Of a DNA stretch of 64,000 nucleotides, positions 23,149 through 35,529 are shown piece by piece. The notes under the pieces are model-generated. The model was not told the DNA's origin. It saw only the letters and a list, made by a program, of their open reading frames with translations, and did no database searches. Numbering within the stretch: position 1 is the first letter of the stretch; each line of letters starts with the position of its first letter. Source of the stretch: Kalaharituber pfeilii (lineage: Eukaryota > Ascomycota > Pezizomycetes > Pezizales > Pezizaceae); the NCBI GenBank assembly GCA_015179045.1, contig WHUZ01000002.1, positions 2,762,715 through 2,826,714 on the forward strand, given 5' to 3'. A program made the position numbers and the translations under genes.

Positions 23149-24239
23149 ACACCAGGCAGGTTTGCTACTGGTAGCGATAGCGGTAGAGCCTTTTTTTTTA
23201 TTTTGATGTAGGATAAAAACTTGCGGGCATGATAGTTTCGCAGTTTGCAATGGCGGAGCTGAAGAAAAGTGCTATGATGGTGATCCCACAGGACCGCATT
23301 TTCGAGCAGCTACATAAGGCACCGGACCGGGTATTAAAGCCGTCGGCCTCTAAGTCATGAAACCTCATGGGAAAGGACAAATTTCGACAAATGTGGTAGT
23401 CATTGCCCTAAATAGTTTAGCAAATCTGCTTTCTCCAATTTAGACCTAGCGCACTAAGGTGCTGTGGGTGACCACGTTCTCGTGCCCAGACTCAGTGACC
23501 TCGACCCATGACAACATACAAGTAAGTACTAGATATGATTCTCTGTTCCTTCGTCCGCTTTTTTTTTAACTTGGCTGAGCCAGGCTTAGTCTGGTTGCAT
23601 GCCTTGGGAAGTTTTCCTGGGGAATAGATAGCGAGAACACATGTGAGCTGCATGATCATGTAATACGGTAGGAGCGGTGCCCAAGTAAGTACGCTAACAA
23701 ATTGCCTAGCCATTCTGCGGCCGGCCCAAGAATTTAGAGAGCAAGAATATCTAATGAATATAGTATTAACTATAGTGGACAATATTATTACTTATTCAGC
23801 TGCAAACATTTCTGAATTTTCGTGTCCCTTGAGTGCTTCAAATAAGTACTTTAATGTACCGTTGTTGTCTAGATCTGCGGTCTGCGGGTACATGCAGATC
23901 ACGCACTCATAACCGGCTCCGACGTACAGGGCGCAATGTAAAAGGACGCAACATCCTTTCCCGATGAGTGGACCTGTTGATGACGCGTTTGATATGAGAG
24001 GGGGCATATGGACGAACAGTGGGCATCACAGAAGTGAAGGAGATTTTCAATCGTCACCCACTGCCAATAGAATCTGGGGACGAGGCTACAGTAGGATTGG
24101 CTAAATCAATATTGGATAGAGTCATGCTTGGTAATAATACATAGTAAGTAGCCATGTTGTCTTTATTAGGAATTGACTACCATATTAGGCGGTCCATTAT
24201 GCATTGTCCATGAGATGCCACATAGCTCATTGCATAATT

Positions 24240-24380
24240 CAGCGCGAATCCAAAAGTCATCGGGGCTAGGCAGTACAGTATACGGAAAAGCACTTTGCCA
24301 AGCTTTAGACCCGCGAGACATGCATCGGAGAGGATCCCCTTGCAAAAACATAACCAAAAGTACTCAAGTACTGCTTTTTA
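24240..24380 (+). repeat. Interspersed repeat copy A
   Basis: Shares CCAAAAGTC.TCGG...GCAGTA, TTTGCCAAGC and AAAAGTACTCAAG in the same order as 30487-30610. A third partial copy is on the minus strand at about 24490-24560 (GCAAAAGTCTTCCGGACTAT). Confidence 0.5.
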
Positions 24381-24563
24381 GATTCTGAGAGAGAATTTAG
24401 ATTCTCTGATATCCCTTCATGGGTCTATTACTTTTTTAGTGATTTTTTGAACAGTATTGAAAAGAGGTGGGTGCAAGGAGGGTATGCTCGGATACACGTT
24501 TCATATGCATAGTCCGGAAGACTTTTGCCTACGCAATGTATCATACTTCCCCGGGCCAATTTC

Positions 24564-24593
24564 ACTTCAGACTTAGTCTCGTACTTCAGACTT
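24564..24593 (+). repeat. Micro-insertion AGTCTCGT between 11 bp direct repeats
   Basis: ACTTCAGACTT occurs at 24564-24574 and again at 24583-24593, separated only by AGTCTCGT, the same core as in the copies at 4977 and 58845. Confidence 0.6.
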
Positions 24594-26581
24594 ATATCTC
24601 CTCCTGTAGTATACATATTCCCAGTATAAATCATGAATGATCCTCCGTCAAATCATATTCCTGCCATCGGTACGAGGTGTGACGATAATACTGAAAATGC
24701 AGAGAACAGAGGAGTCAATCGGTCATCAAAGACATAATAGGGAAAAGGGAAAATTTTCCAAACGAGTCAATGAGCAGAACCCATAATATGAAAAAAGTGA
24801 GAAATTGCGAGTGATAGCAGCAACCAGGAGTTATTTTCTCGTGCGTTGATACATTCTAGATTCAAATACTTGGAATCTTCCCTGTCATAGGCTGGTACCT
24901 TTTGTACGGGGTTTTGTGACCAAAAACAGAAAAAAAAAGGTGCGGGGATGTATTCTGTAATTGAGACATGACCTGTCTATCCTCCTTCGTTTGTTTGAGT
25001 TGTTGCTTCCTAACCGACTGCAATTATCTTTGTAGTGCTTGAAGTTGTGCTGATTCTTCCACATCTTTCTGTTTTTGGGACTTCGTGGGTACTCTACGAG
25101 GACTAATAGAAGCCTGTGTTTGTATAACCGATGGATATGGTTGTATTACCACAGGAATAAAAATCTCTTTGAGTTGAAATGCAGAAACAGGTAGTGCCGT
25201 AATAATCTTCCGAGGCGGTTTGGGTCATTGGATTATTCTGGGTATTGGCACCGTGAAGTCGAAGCCATTCGCCAAAGGTTAACTTTTTTTTTTTTTTCAA
25301 ATAACGGGAAGGACCGGTGGGAAGTGATTTAAGTCTGGAATGATTGATGCGAGTTTGTGGGGTGAACTGCTGTATTATGAGGCGAAGATTGGCCTTGAGC
25401 TATTGTTTTGGTCAGTATGCTAGCATTCTAAGAGAGTTTGCACCAGTTTATACTCATATATTGTATACAACCTCGTGGCACCAGAACTTACCTATCACAG
25501 AATCGAGTGATATGGGACAAGAGTATGATTGACAGATGGTGAGAGCGGTGGTGAATTTTGTTCACTAGTAACCTACGCCTTGCTCGAAGTGAAATGCTGT
25601 TTCTAGTAGCTGGAGCTAACATGTGCCATGAAAAGGTATACTTTAAAATTGAGACCCCTGATTCGATTCTCACGTCAACAGTGGAATAAGATTGCCCGGT
25701 ATCGTAGGCGTAAATAAGATGCACTCCGATACTCCGGTTCCGGCGATGATCTCTTGGGGCTTATTTCTAGCAATAATTAACTGAGAGTTGGAACCAGCGG
25801 TAACTCCTTTTTACTTCATAAATTCTATCACTCCCACGTTGCCCCTTAGAACGCCTATAGTATCATATCAGCATCTAAGCTCGAGATCCCTTGCTTTTTT
25901 TCTGAGAAATTTTATATCTTTCCTGAGGAATATAGTAAACACTCATACTAACTACAAGCCTCTGGCATTCATGTAAAGTACATCTCAACTACACAACTGT
26001 GAATACATCGTTCAGGTACATTTTCTTTGATGTGAACCAGATTGCCTATTCAGGAAGTGGACTAAAACAGCCGAAGAGAGTGCCAAGGCCAAGCTAACCC
26101 ATGTAGAGTACCATATCCTCATGAAGCATATTACTGAATTAAGCCCTCGACATAATCCATGGCGTGAAGTACAGTAAGCACTTTGTTTTATACCTGGGAA
26201 GAAAGGCTTTATCTATGCGTGCCCCATCGATTGAAAGTTCATTCAAGAACAGACATGTCTAAGGAAAAATAGGTACAAAATGCAAAGAATTGTGGGACAA
26301 CGAAAACGGGAATGCCTAAAGCTAGAGTAATAGCAACATCAAGCTAGAACAAGTTATGGGCATACTTCTACTCTACTTCAGCCTCTCAAAAACAAAATTC
26401 AACCCATTCTGTACAATAACCAGCCACTAGTAAAATGTCGAGCAATAGAATATACCAATATTCATGGGTATCAAATCTAGCCCAGGAAACAAAATATCAT
26501 CCAAATGACACCAGTGCTTCTTTCGTAGAAATCGCATTTTCCTTTCCCCTCCTGTGCATCCTGCCTCCACTTGCCGACAAT

Positions 26582-27880
26582 CTATAACTGCGCCCGTTGA
26601 ACTCCGCCCTCGTTCTCCCTCCTCGCCTGCAACTGCTCCCACGTTGGGTAATCCGTATAGCCCTCCGTCGTCGATGAATAAAATGTCATCCTATCGTACT
26701 TATTCAACTCCCGTCCCAACCTCAACCTCTCTGGTAGATCAGGGTTGCTTATGAAATATCTTCCATATGCAGCGGCATCGATCTGCCCAGTGCTTAACCG
26801 CTCCCCAACATCGACTGCATCCGGCTCCGATGGTGTACGGATGTACGTTCCGTTTCCGACAACCGGGGTATTCTTGAGAATCTTTCTGAATGGCTTCAAG
26901 CTTAATTCCTCGTTCACATCCTCCACGCCGCGGGCTTTAGCCCGCTCCTTCAGGGTTGCAAGCTTCTGCGGTGACGCAGTGGCAAGGTCGAGCCGTATCT
27001 CAACCAAATGAACATATGCGAGACCCTTGTTATCGAGCTGCTGCATGACGTAACCATAGTCACGAATTGGGTCTTCTGTGTACGTATCCTGGAAGATGCC
27101 GAACGGGGAAAACCGGATACCTACTCTCCCAGGGTCTCCAACAGCAGCGACAACAGCGTCGACAACCTCAATTGCGAACCTTGCTCGTTTCTCAACGGAG
27201 CCACCGTAGGCATCAGTACGTATGTTGATATTTGATGAGATAAACTGGTCAATTAAGTAGCCGTTGGCACCATGGAGCTCAACACCGTCGAAACCGGCCT
27301 CAATAGCACTTTTTGCTGCATGCGCGTAGTCCGCAATTGTATCTTGGATTTCTTCAATGGTCAATTCCCGAGGGGTAACTGTCTCAAGCGGGCCTTTTGG
27401 AGTAAACAGTACTATGGACTTATCCAGCTTGACATCAGAGGGACCGACAGGCTGGAGTCCTCCAAGGTTCACAGGGTGAGTAGTTCTCCCCACGTGCCAA
27501 AGTTGACAGAATATGTAACCACCTTTTCGGTGGACTGCATCTGTAACCTTTTTCCATGCACGTATCTGTTCGGGTGTATAAATCCCTGGTACACCATAGT
27601 AGGCTCCAGCCTTTATGAATTAAGGAGTAGATGTTAGAAATGGCACTTCAAACAGTAAGTTTAATAAAAATTGACTTACCATGAAGGAAATATGAGTACC
27701 CTCAGAAATCAGCAACCCTCCGTCTGACGCTCTCTGCTCATAATACTCCCTGACATTATCGTTTGGTATTCCACCAGGAGAACGAGTCCTCGTCAATGGG
27801 GCCATAATCACCCTGTGCTTTAATCGGATTGACCCCAGCTTCAGCGGGGTGAAGAGGTTTTCACGAGTTACCAAGCTCAT
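26582..27880 (-). CDS. Old Yellow Enzyme family flavin oxidoreductase
   Basis: NAD(P)H-dependent, FMN-containing ene-reductase acting on activated C=C bonds. Exons 27880-27680 and 27610-26582; the 69 bp intron has GTAAGT and AAAG ends and joins HISFM to AGAYYG in phase 0. Seen: the start MSLVTRENLFTPLKLGSIRL, MAPLTRTRSPGGIPND, QIRAWKKVTDAVHRKGG, FCQLWHVGRTTHP, the active-site FDGVELHGANGYLIDQF (His/Asn pair for substrate carbonyl binding), DAYGGSVEKRARF, RFSPFGIFQDT, GNGTYI and GRYFISNPDLPERL (FMN phosphate region). About 409 residues, usual for the family. An upstream in-frame ATG at 27916 would add 12 residues. No biosynthetic partners are seen nearby, so a detoxification role is as likely as a pathway role. 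Confidence 0.93.
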
Positions 27881-28730
27881 TTCCCAAAAAATAGGACAGG
27901 ATATAACAAAGTTCACGGTAAACCAGCGGCTGATCCCGAAATATCAGATTCATGAATAGTGAGACTTGTTGAATATTTGAGCTATTGGTGTGGATGTCAC
28001 TTTGTTCTTATACTCGTCCTTTCTCGGGACCCACAATATAAGGTATGGATAAATACATCCGTTCTAAATTCCGGTCAAGCGCCGCCGGCTCCGTCTCCCC
28101 AGCTTAGCGCATTGGACGCTCATCTTTATTATTAATGCGCACCATGGCTCAGGTTTCTAGAAGTTTTTTATCTGTGATACCTAACACAAGAGTTGGGAGC
28201 AGGTATGGTGTGCCTCGGCTATCGAAAAATGTCTGTCGTCAACCAATATCGGCCAATTTGTAAGCTATGATATGTAATCTCATATCCGAGACTCCGAGGC
28301 TCCGATGCTCCGAACCCCTGGTCTACTGTACTTTATTTTCCGGAATGTTGATTTCTAATAGGAATGCCAGCAAGAGCCCTCATCTATAGGATTTGAATGC
28401 TCCACCTGCATTGAAAATTTGTTACTTGTCTTTCATGGGGTATCATATGTGATCAACGACCCTTGGTAGACCCTGTCCATCCATTCCTCCCAAGTAAATC
28501 TAGTGCCCAATCTCCAATCTTTGGAACTGTATCATAAATAACGTCGAGAATAGTCAAAGTTTGTGTGTTCTCAAAACCAGTAATCGAGTATTCAATATTA
28601 TAGCTACAGGTAAGAAAAATTGGTATCAAAACAAGCGCGTTAAGCTAACTCCAATCGGTTTTAGAAGCACGAGACTTGAGCATATTGCGACAGTATTGCC
28701 CAGTTATGAGCGACATTGGAATTATCGAAC
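27881..28730. other. Intergenic region, OYE promoter side
   Basis: No gene recognised. It lies between the OYE start and the stop of the coiled-coil gene. Confidence 0.5.
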
Positions 28731-29885
28731 TCAAACGTCCCACATAGCTTCATGCCACATCCCATAATGGTCCGGATAAGAGTCCATACCAATACCAGTA
28801 CCACTACCACCACCACCTCCTCCACCACCACTATTACTCCCACCACTACTAGCAACGCTCTGTGCGTGAGACTTATAAGTAGGCATAGTAGGAATTGGGC
28901 CTCCTTTTAAAGATGAATATGGTGTATTGTTGGGGGGGAAGGCATTAGCATTATTCCGAACAACTGCTGCTGACTTATGATTATTTCTCCCGAAAGGACT
29001 TTCATTGAATAACATATTAATGTCCTCACCGACAAACGTCGCACTGACAGGAGGCGGTGTTTGTACGTTGGACACCATCTTTGTGTTGGTACTCTGACGA
29101 TTTACGGCATTGTCTGTCAGGCCCGAGTTCAGCTTCTGGTTCTTTCTCTCTTCCTCAGCTTTGATTGCTGCTGCTACCTGATCTGCTGCTGCTTTTACTC
29201 GTGCCTCCTTCTCTTCCTTTTCTTGTTTTTCACGAGCGGCATTCTCCTCTGCCAATGCTTTCGCTCTGGCCTCTTGAGCTTCCCGTTCAGCCACTGCCTT
29301 GGTTTCCTCGGCAGCTCTCTGCCGTATTACTTCCAAATCACGCCTGAAGGCTGCCTTAGCCCTTAACTATCGCCGCATTAGTCTCTTGCACATCTCAGGT
29401 TGCCTTCAGTAGCCTACGATTTCAACTTCCAGACAGTCCAGAGCATATTGGAAGCGGTCAATGACGGCAGGTATCCCTAGACGAATCATCGCATTGGTGC
29501 TAACAACCGCCCGGGGATTGTTCTTTCTTGGATCGCTGAAGACTGACGTTTTATGGGGAATGGTAAGTATGAGGAGCTATCAAGTTCGGTATACAATCTT
29601 GCAATAACCCACCATTGGCAGTTTGAATGAACTATCCAGTGGGAATAGAATGTTTAGTTTGAATATTTTCACGGGATTACATGTGGACAAATCATGTTTC
29701 AAACTTACCACTGCATGAAGCATTGAGGGCAGTACCTCAATTGGGCTCTTCGGGGTCGGTCCTGAGGGCGGGGGCATGTCTGAGAGCACGGGCTTCCGCC
29801 GATGACTGGTTGCTTCTAGTTTAGTAAACCCTTCCTGTACGGTGTGTTTGCGAGTTTTGGTTGTGTTTTCCCTTCTGTGGAAGTT
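28731..29885 (-). CDS. Unrecognised coiled-coil protein with Gly/Ser-rich tail
   Basis: Predicted exons in transcription order: 29885-29709, 29631-29595, 29542-29418, 29366-28731; all junctions keep frame, and the intron at 29367-29417 has an ACTAAT branch site. The 5' end (a further exon with the start codon) is not resolved. Product parts: Pro-rich segment (PPPSGPTPKSP), FIQTANGGLLQDFFSDPRKN, a conserved-looking helical block AMIRLGIPAVIDRFQYALD then EVEILRAKAAFRRDLEVIR, a long Glu/Lys/Ala coiled coil (about 60 residues), and a Gly/Ser/Asn-rich tail ending MWHEAMWDV. The helical-plus-coil layout recalls some fungal Mediator tail subunits (Med2-like), but that is only a resemblance of style and no function is claimed. 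Confidence 0.6.
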
Positions 29886-30906
29886 CTGACGCGCAGTGTA
29901 AAAAGGATGATGCGTGGAGGCTCAGCTGAGTACGAGAGAATCAAGAAGTACAAAATTCCGCTTGTTTACTTCACGCCTCGTGCCAGCCACACCCAGAGTT
30001 TAGCTGCAGGCTTACGGAGATGGACCCATGCTGGGGTGATCAGCAGAATGTGCTCGCCCGCCAAGCCCATCGCCGTTCGTACACAGCAGGACCACATCCT
30101 GATATTTCCAAATTTTGGCCATGATCATGTTCATGTGCACGATTCGCACCCCATCGAACATAAGACATGGCGGGACTTTCAAGTGTGCATTTGACGGTAC
30201 TGTACTGTACATATATCACAACTGCCTATGGCCGATCGATGGATTGGTGTACTACAGTAGTATACGGTGCGTGCTACCGCAGCTGCGGCCTCGTGCCGCT
30301 CGCCAGCTGAGATGACTTGGCCGCCTCGGCTCATGCGAGCCCGCTGGGTATCATATGCGGGTTGCGACATCCACATCCTGTGCTTGGGTTGCATTACTGT
30401 AGCGCACGATACCAAAAAATGCTAGGTACGGAGTATCTCGAGCAGAGCAAGTGCGATGATATGCATACATGCATACTAGTACAGTGCGGAAGCAAAAGTC
30501 TTCGGGACTATGCAGTATAAGGAAAGCGTTTTGCCAAGCCTTGGAGTCACGAGCGTATGTGCAGGAGGGCCCCCGTGAAAAACACAACAACTCAACTAAA
30601 AGTACTCAAGCCTTATACCTCCATGTTAGTACCCTAGGGCCTGGTTCGCGAGACTATTAGTACCCCTCATATACAAGGTGAAGATTTTGATTGATGCACA
30701 GAATATAGACAAAATCTTTCGCACTCACAAACTTATTCCAACGTCCAACGTAAAGCTGCCGCTTCACACGCCAGTGTCTACATGAGGGGAATGTTCCCAG
30801 GGCCACTCGGTAGCATAACGCTTTATGGCGAAGGCCGAAAATAATAGTCTGGGCACGAGAACACGCTTATGCAATGAAAAAAAAAGTTGTAACAGATGGT
30901 GCAATA
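29886..30906. other. Intergenic region with interspersed repeat
   Basis: No gene. It holds a repeat copy at 30487-30610 matching 24240-24380, and a micro-element at 30635-30656. Confidence 0.5.
30626..30665 (+). repeat. 22 bp micro-element with 9 bp duplication
   Basis: TTAGTACCC at 30626-30634 and 30657-30665 flank TAGGGCCTGG followed by TTCGCGAGACTA. It resembles the 11092 element over CTGGTT.CGAGAC.A. Confidence 0.55.
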
Positions 30907-31324
30907 TAATAGAGACCTTCCGCAACGCCGTCTAGACGGCCGAAAACGCCACTTGACCAGGGTGCGGTCTAGACGGCCCAAAAGACCTTCCGCAAAATTT
31001 TAAACTGACGCTAAGAAATTGGCTCGGCAGGGCGGTTTGTGATGCCTCCAGCAATCTCTCATTTGTCAAAGCTTCTTGTGTATTTCTTGAAGAACTCATG
31101 GTATCACGGTAAAGTAGAGACTTTCAGCTATCAATAGATATCTTCAACAATAAAATCCGAGTGTTCGTTGAGGTGCTATAGTGGTTCAAAGTTCTAGACG
31201 TAAAAACGGGGGGTTCCCGTCTACTCTAGACGGGCAGCGCCGTCTAGACGTCGCGCACCGCCACGCTTGGCATTGCTGCAGGGGTCCCGCGCCGTCTAGA
31301 CGGCGTTGCGGAAGGTCTCTAATA
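30907..31324. mobile_element. 408 bp terminal-inverted-repeat element (MITE-like)
   Basis: Insert 30912-31319 begins GAGACCTTCCGCAACGCC followed by GTCTAGACGGC and ends with its exact reverse complement (about 29 bp). TAATA flanks both ends (30907-30911 and 31320-31324). The interior repeats AGACCTTCCGCAA and CCGTCTAGACG several times and has no coding capacity, as expected for a non-autonomous DNA element. Confidence 0.8.
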
Positions 31325-32867
31325 GAGGGATTTTGCTGGCACCAGGGATGGCTGCGCCACACGCTAGAGAATCCTACGGAAGGAATTTCATCCCTGGGAC
31401 TGGATTTCCAGGGCTGGATCCCTGGAAACCACCACTTTTTGAGCCCTATCTATCTTCACCAGTTTTTACTCAATTTTCATTCTGAAAGCTGAGATCGATC
31501 CAGTGTGAACTGATTCACACGGTAAACCAAAAATCAGGTTGTCAGAGAATGTTGAGTTATGATACACGTAGTTCAAAGGTGTTCCATTTTCATGGGAGCA
31601 AAGGCCTACACTACGGCCTGTACTGCCTACAGTTACACTAGTTACCAGTCCAAATTGGTAGTAGTAGTCATAGCACACCCGCAGTTATGCCTTAGTAAGC
31701 TTTGGATTGAGTTGCCATCTCGAAGTTCAGTGCGATAAGTAGGTTAGCGGCTGGCCACGAAAGGGAGAAAACCTGGAGTACATATCCCTGATGCAGCAAA
31801 AACTCAATTGCATTTTTTGCTATTCCCAGGATTGTGCCACATGTTAAGGGCTTTATCCCCTGGTATCAGCAAAATCCCTCTAATAAATACTCAATTTCTT
31901 GTCTCGTTCCTAGTATTTAATAAACCTTCCCACCTTTCCGACGAGAAAACGGACCTTCACTTAGTTCACGTTCAGCACCCGCACCGCTTTCAGGACCTGT
32001 ACCGGATTCAGAGCCCAATTCACTTGCATCTCTTAGAAAATAACGTTCACAAGATCGAGACAACATGGCTGAGTCTTATCATAATCGGACAGCTGTTACA
32101 ACACTTGCTATAGTGAAGTTCTAGCACTAAAGGGTCCAGTACACGATCGTGGCTCTGCAGTCTATAGACGGATCTTTTGCCTTATACTAAATCTGGTACA
32201 ATCTACAATCTTGCTATAGCCATGTGTGGCCCCACCTCATGCAGTCCCTCTTCCTACACCTACATTGGCGGCCCTGGCAGCTGCTTATGGTCCAGCAATT
32301 CCTGCTGGGCGTACTGTAAGTGAACGGTGGATTAAAATACGCAATTTCTTCCAGATTGAGCAAGACTTCCATTTCTCCCTTGTCCTGTGGACCCTAAGGA
32401 ATGAGGCAGTTGTGGAAATTTAAGCGGTGCTAAACCCAGCAACCAGCACCGGTATTCGAAACCGACACCACAACGCACAACAACCTGAGTGGTTACCAGC
32501 AGAGCTTCAAGAGAGTGAGAGGATTAGGCCAGACACAACATTACTAACTATTTTTTACGTATGGCATAAATTTAAAAAGAATAAATACTAGATAACTTAA
32601 AGGCAAAGAAATTAAGAAAGAGCATCAAACAAGCCAATTCTATTTCGAAAATCATCGAGACGTCAACATATACTTCGGAAGATATTTGATAGTGAGGATT
32701 GGTTTCGGTCTAACTTTCATCCAATTCCAACCATAAAGCCCGAAACCAGCAACCTTCTCTTGACAGATACTGCGAAAACACAGGTATCTATTCCATCACT
32801 GCTAAGACCAACCACACGAAATAATCCAGATAAGGATAACAGTCTCAACCGACGCGGGGCAGGGAGG

Positions 32868-33230
32868 GTGTTCACCGTCGGAAGCATGAATGAGAAGGGG
32901 GGAGTAGGGGGGGGTTTTGGAAGTGGGACGGGGGCGGCGGGGCATCGGGGCATCGGGGCAACGGTATGGGACGGGGAGGTGAAGGGAACGAGGGTGGGGC
33001 TAGAGAAATCGATTCCGGCGCCGGCAACAGTGGTGATACTGACCGACTCACAAGCTGCGATTGCGGCGGTGAAGAGGGCGGGCGTCAGGGGCAGAGCCAG
33101 AACGACGGATCTGCGAAAGGTAGTGGACCAAATAGCCGAAAGAAAGAGAAGGGGAGGGGACGTCAAACTGATGTGGGTGAAAGCGCACATCGGGATAGCA
33201 GGGAATGAAGCGGCGGACGCGGAGGCGAAA
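32868..33230 (+). mobile_element. LINE RNase H fragment
   Basis: GC-rich island within AT-rich DNA coding for an RNase HI domain of the type found at the end of Tad1-like non-LTR ORF2: GIGATVWDGEVKGTRVG, VVILTDSQAAIAAVKRAG and LMWVKAHIGIAGNEAADAEA. Endonuclease and reverse transcriptase parts are absent, and the ends grade into unrelated sequence. A decayed fragment rather than a gene. Confidence 0.8.
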
Positions 33231-34027
33231 GTATATATCCTATTCATTATGATGTTCAGGCTGACCATGAGGAATAGCTAAAGAGCATGTTGTCGCAGAC
33301 ACGCTCACACCTCATATATTCTACCAAGACTAAGATCTTGCAGGTATGTAACTTGAGCCACCTCCTACCAGTCAAAGGCAGGGACCCTAAGATCAATCCC
33401 GCCCCATTCGTAGAGCTCACAGAAGAGGTTTAGAAACTTCTTCTGCGTGACCGCTTTACTTGCGAATTGTCCAAACGAGAGGTTAGTAACACTCAACCCC
33501 TCATAGTTGGCCCGCAACTCATGTGAGATTCAATGCAGACCTGGGGCAATCGCTTCCGCGCTGCAGAAATCGTGGAAGTAATATATGATTATTACTTCGC
33601 TGGCAAGAAAAAGCGGGGACATCATGAGCCAGAAATGTTAGATGAAATCAACAACGTTTTCATCTGTTCGGCATGCGCAAGTATGCAGCACCGTCTTAAA
33701 GCTTATCGAACTAGTGAATTTGTTGAACTGCCGGACTTTAAGTACGAGAACTCATGGAGTATGCACAAGACCCTCCCGCCGATCATGACTATCTGCTGAC
33801 AAGGCACAGGACCCTATGACCAGTTGCTTAAAACCTGAAAAAAGCACCCCAAACATGTGAAGGTCGATATGTTAGCAGCGATTAAAGCTGACCTTCGAGC
33901 AAAGATTGGGGAGAACCTTTTACAGAATGATCTCGAGAGTACTGAGCCTCCGGGTCTTGGGGATTTGATAGGATACGAGGCCGATTTGAAGGAATATAGG
34001 ATGGTGAGCCAGACCGTGAGCAGTGGT

Positions 34028-34213
34028 GTGCCGACCAGCTCTCAGAGTCAGCTTGCCGACCAGCTCTCAGAGTCAGCTTGCCGACCAGCTCTCAGAGCCA
34101 GCTTGCCGACCAGCTCTCAGAGTCAGCTTGCCGACCAGCTCTCAGAGTCAGCTTGCCGACCAGCTCTCAGAGTCAGCTTGCCGACCAGCTCTCAGAGTCA
34201 GCTTGCCGACCAA
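34028..34213 (+). repeat. 25 bp tandem repeat array, about 7.4 copies
   Basis: Unit GCCGACCAGCTC followed by TCAGAGTCAGCTT, nearly invariant (one T-to-C change in copy 3). As 25 is not a multiple of three, the frame rotates and the protein repeats every 25 residues (three units, PTSSQSQLADQLSESACRPA then LR(A/V)SL). No stop arises in this frame. Confidence 0.9.
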
Positions 34214-34301
34214 GGTGAGGATGTTGAAGAGGTCAATTCAAATGAGTTAGGGACAACAGTGATTCCCAGATATAATGATTCCTCAACAGAAGTGGGCACG
34301 C

Positions 34302-35529
34302 AACCCTTAGAATCATTCGGGTGCCAAAACAACACTTGCCAAGAGTACCCGTCTGGGGGCCCTGCTGCTCACGTCTATTAGCGAAAGACTTGGTGGGGTC
34401 AATATGACTATAATGCTTGATGCAGTGGGAGATGTCATTGAACACATAGATGAGTGCATAAAAGACCAAATGACAAGACCAAACTTTGAGCCAACTGGCA
34501 GGCTCCTAAGCAAAATCGAACTCGTACACCGGCGCATCGACCTTCTTGCAATGAGATTAGGAGGAGCAAGTTGTGAATACATTGCAGCCCGGCGGCGAAT
34601 TGAAAAGGAAGGGGAAACACAAACCGAGCCAGAGGCACTACCAAGGCTGTCGTATGCAGCAATTGTCTCTCAAAACATTCCACCAACATTACAAGCCCCT
34701 CAGAAATCTTCCACCCCCTCAGCACAACCATCCATGAAGGGCAAAAAGGTACCCACAGCCCCCAATCCAACAAAAGGGCAGTCTACGAGGCCCTCAAAAG
34801 CTTCGGAGAAGGCTACAGAAAAGACAACACCCCCAATCTCCACCCAAACCCAGAAAATACCCCCCAAGCAAGAAGTTAACAGGCCACAGACCAGGAAGCG
34901 ACAGTTAAACCTGCCTCAGTCTGGTCGCGCAATTGTGGTACATGGAATTGCAACAAACAAAAAGCTGGGAAAGGTTAGGAACTGGATGGAGAAGGCGAAT
35001 CCATGGATGGGGAGTATAGTTGCAGCCCGGTGGTTGTTGAAGAAGGAGAGGAGGGAAGGGAAGAAGACCAGCTCGGTAGTAATCTACCTAAAAGGGGAGG
35101 TAGAATCGGATGGTCAAAAATCAGCGAAGGTAAGGTTGTCAGGGGAGATGGCTGCACTCGGAATTATACGAGTGGAACAGAGTGGGTACAAAGGAAAAGG
35201 GGAAAGTGCCCGAGGACAGGATGGAAGTGGATGGGGAAGGAGGCGGAGGGGCAGCTGAAGAGAAGTGGCCAATGTCGCATTGGTAAAGCCTCTTAAGCTG
35301 CCATGATGCTTCCTACGCTCACCATAATGTCTTGCCTTGGGCCTGTAAGAGGAAACAGGGTTGTTTTGTTCTAGTTATATAGGGGACGTTTATGTAGGTA
35401 GTTGCACAGGTGCCTGTCTCTGGGCCATAAGGACTTCGGTCCAGGGACCCTGCCATGGCGAACAGCTGCAAGCGGAGTTACGTGATAATATATAAAAAAA
35501 AAAAAAAAAAAAAAAAAACCCTTAGAATC
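34302..35529 (+). mobile_element. Internally deleted LINE with ORF1 and poly(A), 13 bp target duplication
   Basis: AACCCTTAGAATC occurs at 34302-34314 and 35517-35529. Between them lies a 1.2 kb unit: an ORF1/gag-like frame (34404-35258: EHIDECIKDQMTRPNFEPTG, SYAAIVSQNIPPTL, a Pro/Lys/Thr linker, GRAIVVHGIATNKKLGKVRN, MGSIVAARWLL), a 3' untranslated part, the shared end CCCTGCCATGGCG..AGCTGCAAGCGG..TTACGTGA, and about 24 A. ORF2 (endonuclease, RT, RNase H) is missing, so it could only move with help. Confidence 0.82.

Larger units (their letters stand above)
22209..26581. other. Large gene-poor region
   Basis: Over 4 kb with no recognisable gene. It contains interspersed repeat copies (about 24240-24380 on the plus strand and about 24490-24560 on the minus strand) related to 30480-30610, and micro-insertions at 23133 and 24575. 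Short ORFs here show no family features. Confidence 0.5.

Noticed and set aside
32717..33268. Long minus-strand ORF of 183 codons
   Set aside because: It is antisense to the LINE RNase H domain and has no family features of its own.
34028..34213. CRISPR-like direct repeats
   Set aside because: Units are contiguous without spacers and the genome is fungal; this is a coding tandem repeat.
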